Shown here piece after piece: positions 60,901 to 64,000 of a DNA stretch of 64,000 nt. The notes beneath the pieces were generated by a model, which had not been told where the DNA came from, searched no databases, and was given only the letters and a program-made list of their open reading frames with translations. The stretch comes from Xiphias gladius. Its lineage: Eukaryota > Chordata > Actinopteri > Istiophoriformes > Xiphiidae. Position 1 is the stretch's first letter, and every line of letters begins with the position of its first letter. Location: assembly GCF_016859285.1 (NCBI RefSeq), contig NC_053414.1:28196005-28260004 (forward strand), read 5' to 3'. Both the position numbers and the translations under genes were made by a program.

Positions 60901-61462
60901 ATCACGAGGTCTGTGACGGATTTGGATTCCATTGCATCAGGTTCCATCTCCATTTCTTGCTTCCTGGAGAGGGGCTGTGGGTCTCTAATCTGCTCATGAG
61001 ATCCAAAACCAGGAGGAGAGCATTGTCCATGAGAACGGGCTTTTGACAGGATGGGTTTTGACTCGAGCTGAGCCGGTTCCCCTTCAGAGTGAGTCAGGGA
61101 GGAGACAGTAGGGCTGGGATTTTGGGTTTGCTCTGAAGGTTCAGGATCTGAACTCAGCATCTGAGCATCATTGGCTTTTGCCAAAAGGTTTTTATGAGGC
61201 TTGTTGGAACCCAGGTCCTGTTTTGATTCTGGATCTGGTTCTGGATAGGACACCATAGAGGTATAATCAGTTTCCATGAAGGAACGACGCTTGCGAGATC
61301 TTTTTCTGAGCTGGAACAACGTTTCTCTGCCTCCTCCTTCCTCATCTACTTCCTTTTTGTCGTCTTCTGCTTTTCCAGCTTTGTCTCCATCTGTCACAGA
61401 GACTCTGATGTCACTGAGGCTGATTGTACTTAGGAAGTCCAGCTTCATCTCTGTGCAAATAC
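57939..61462 (-). CDS. Large terminal coding exon of a scaffold-type protein, tentatively FRMPD1-like (5' exons outside window)
   Basis: One open exon of about 1,173 codons ending in TGA at 57939. A strong acceptor (polypyrimidine tract then CAG) ends at 61463 and the frame stays open through 14 bases before the first ATG (61448), so the ATG is probably internal and earlier exons lie off the right edge. Counted from that Met: basic patch RKRSRKRR (48-55), Glu-rich stretch (about 201-232), polyproline run (about 325-343), then long Ser/Thr-rich low-complexity sequence. Near the C-terminus come CFSGGDSFDDELTVYEF and a Cys-rich, probably helical block of about 150 residues starting at GFQVLRVDVGQLL. 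No FERM or PDZ domain lies in this exon. The long last exon and conserved C-terminal block recall FRMPD1 and relatives, but I assign this from memory of the family only. That it is coding is near certain; the name is not. Confidence 0.72.
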
Positions 61463-61548
61463 CTGCAGGATAGTAAGAAAAAGCTCAATCAAACATGTTA
61501 AAAACAGTGTGTATCAAAATTAGCTTTTTATTTTCCAGATAACTAATT

Positions 61549-61660
61549 CAATTCAATTCAATTCAATTTTATTTATATAGCAAGTATATTTATATCATCC
61601 TAACAGAAGTTATCTCAGGGCACTTTTCATATCAAACAAGTTCCTCGTCTTCTATGTTCA
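61549..61660. repeat. Fish interspersed repeat, ATTCA run and TTTTATTTATATAGC
   Basis: Several ATTCA units lead into TTTTATTTATATAGC, then CAGGGCACTTTTCATATC. The same terminal words end the LINE copy at 10811, so this is a short piece of that kind of 3' end, inside the intron upstream of the large exon. Confidence 0.6.
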
Positions 61661-64000
61661 TACCCAGAAGCAGAAAATAGACTCGGATAATCCAAATTAA
61701 TTTAACGACCAATTCTATTTTTGTATTACTTTTGCTTGAAGGTTTATGTATAAGTTGGCTTGAATATTGTAATTAAACAATTTCTTGTGACTTTATAAAC
61801 TATATATTTTTAATATAAAAGCGAGTAGTACATCACTATTGGTACCAAGGGTATAGTTTCCATTGGTTCAGTTTGATTCACTCTATAAAATCTCTGTAAA
61901 CAGTGGTCTCTTACTGTCTAGCTGCCAAAATCCAGATAAGAGAGGAGTTAATATAACTCCTTTAATTATTACGCTCTAGCAATTATTACGCTCTAGCCCA
62001 TTTTTGCTCTGGGTTTCACCTCTCAGGCTACATAAGTTGGCATATCTTAATGGGCGTGTTCCTGGGAAGTCAGTGAATGATGAGGACTGTCCAAATCCAC
62101 AATCATTTAAGTCCGCATGGGACTCAAATGGACTTTCTGCAGACTTCCAGAGTGTCAACTAAGGGTGCAGACCTCCCCGGACGTTTTTTGAAATGTTACC
62201 CATAATCCATAGTGATACGGATGTGACAATGTAAAAAATAAATAAATGATCGATAATATGTACCTTATTTATTTTGAAGACATTTGCTTTTTTCATTATT
62301 GTTCATTATTGTAGTAAGGTTTCATACTGCGCATACAGAATATGAATAGGAGGCATTGGATTTGTTATAATCTGCAAAACTAGACTGGAAAAGGTTGGTT
62401 TTTGTCAGTTGAGGGTTTAATGTTGATACAATATTGTAATAATATTTGGCAGCTGATGTAAAAATAAAAATAAAAATTGCTGCACATTCTGATGAGGGGG
62501 TATGGCTACTATGTAATGCAACAGACCTACACATCTCATCAATACTGTTAAGAATCACTCAGAAAAATACTTTGAAATGAGTACAAGGGTCAGTTTCAAT
62601 TCATTTCAATTGAAACACATCAGGTCTTGTAAGTCCTGTCTCATAGCGCAGTTCAACCCTCCAGCACCCTTGATGATGGTGTTGATGAGAATGGTGAACA
62701 CATGACTATACATATAATAAAAAAACTCGCAAGGGCTCTGTTCACAAGTCTGGATGGTTCCCATTTGGATACAGCTATTACGGTTGTATGGCACCTGCAG
62801 GCACTACTCGCGGCTAAAAAAGTCACGATCCTCCTGTGCTTGCCTTAGGCGTAAAAAAATATCTTTTAATTTATGTTTTTTTTACACTTAATATTAAAAA
62901 TATAAAAGAATATAAAAGAATATAATATAATATAATATAATATAAATATAAAAGATACTCTGATTGAACAACAATCAAAGAGACAGCAGTAAAGATGGGA
63001 ACAATATTTGTTATTTGTCATGACGTATCAGGTCTCTATCAAGTTAACTAAATATGATTTTCAAGTAGGTTTGGCTCCTTATAATTCAGTAATTTACATA
63101 GCATTGCTGCCATTATCCGAGAAAACACAGCAACTACTTTAATTAACTTAATTTTAACTAATTTAAATAACTACGACTTTTTAGTAATTGTGTCTATTAC
63201 AGTGGTAGCGGGAGTATAGATCCTTTTCTTGAGTATGATAATAATACAACATTATGAAAATACTCAAAATACAATTCAAATCTAATCTTTTTTTTTTTTG
63301 CGAAATATTGGATAATTTGACCTCTTTGAATCCATACTGGAATTATATAGGGGAAATCTGTCTTTAGTGGAACTGCTAACAACTCACACACATGTGAAGC
63401 ATGTGACAAGGGCCCCCCCCCAGTGACACTGTTTTTTGTAAGGAGCCCACATGCCAAAAAAGGTTGGAAACAACTGGTTTGATCATTAACTTGCATTGTA
63501 TTTTATCTGTAAAGTAACTAAAATTTAAGGTAAAAATGTACCTCAAAACTTTCCTTATATATTACCTCAGTATGTGTACTTAGTCATTTTTTCCACTGGA
63601 CTAATAATTATCTTTGGACAGTTAAGTGCAAAGGATGAAATGCTATATCTCTTCTGGCAGGAGAGCATGGTTGCACTGACCTCTATAGGCTCTATAGGCT
63701 GATTCTTTATAAGCCAGTGGACCAAATCCATCATCACTGTTAGGTGTGGTCAGAAGTGTGGTCTACTACTTTCCTGGCAATTATGTTATATTGCTCCATA
63801 ATACAATGTTGTCTCGCTTTTGCAAAGTAAAAGCTTCAGCCACTAGATGGTAGCAAAAGCAGAATTTACAGCCTGTGTTTTATCACTCTGCAAAAGACAA
63901 TGAAAATGACAGTTGATAGTTGTGAACATTTGAATAAGAAGCTCAAAGAACAATGACAACTAAATGACCTCTTGGCACTGCCCCTGAGGTTGGGTCTTCA
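61661..64000. other. Intron sequence upstream of the FRMPD1-like terminal exon
   Basis: No further exon of the minus-strand gene could be recognised before the right edge. 62900-62960 is a low-complexity AATAT tract. Nothing else stands out. Confidence 0.4.

Noticed and set aside
57970-61473. Several plus-strand and alternative-frame ORFs across this interval
   Set aside because: They are shadows of the long minus-strand exon.

Overview
The window is nuclear DNA of a ray-finned (probably percomorph) fish. Genes are split into short exons with GT/AG introns, there are long CA, TG and ATCT microsatellites, and the repeats are typical of teleosts: Tc1-like transposons, CR1/Rex-like LINE pieces, tRNA-derived SINEs and a gamma-type endogenous retrovirus. 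All protein-coding genes lie on the minus strand, so each gene's 5' end is at its high coordinate.

Layout from left to right. (1) 1-7636: a divergent SLC5A7-type (high-affinity choline transporter-like) gene, eight coding exons, running off the left edge. (2) 14102-29369, 32597-43408 and 45695-52795: three head-to-tail copies of a MATE-family (SLC47A1-like) proton/organic-cation exporter, called here copies B, C and D. B and D each have 16 coding exons with intact phases and canonical splice sites (588 and 585 residues predicted). C is a pseudogene: it lacks exon 7, three exon donors have changed from GT to AT, and it carries stops and a frameshift. (3) 57939-61462: the very large terminal coding exon (about 1,170 residues) of a scaffold-type gene, tentatively FRMPD1-like, whose upstream exons lie beyond the right edge.

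Mobile DNA fills the spaces. A decayed retrovirus (20607-25822, plus strand) sits in intron 4 of copy B, with its 3' LTR ending only 29 bases from the exon 4 donor. Its primer-binding site fits tRNA-Ser. Tc1-like remnants lie at 31.6, 35.8, 40.0, 42.3 and 53.8 kb. An unidentified repeat occurs at 43.56-44.10 kb and again, inverted and interrupted by a Tc1 copy, at 53.35-54.64 kb.

The transporters form a plausible cation-handling neighbourhood: a choline-transporter-like importer beside an expanded exporter array. That functional link is inference. The observations most worth checking are the serial decay of copy C, replacement of a glutamate known to matter in human MATE1 by glutamine in copies C and D, patchwork identity between the copies that suggests gene conversion, and loss of the usual GG-x-PW motif in the choline transporter-like gene.
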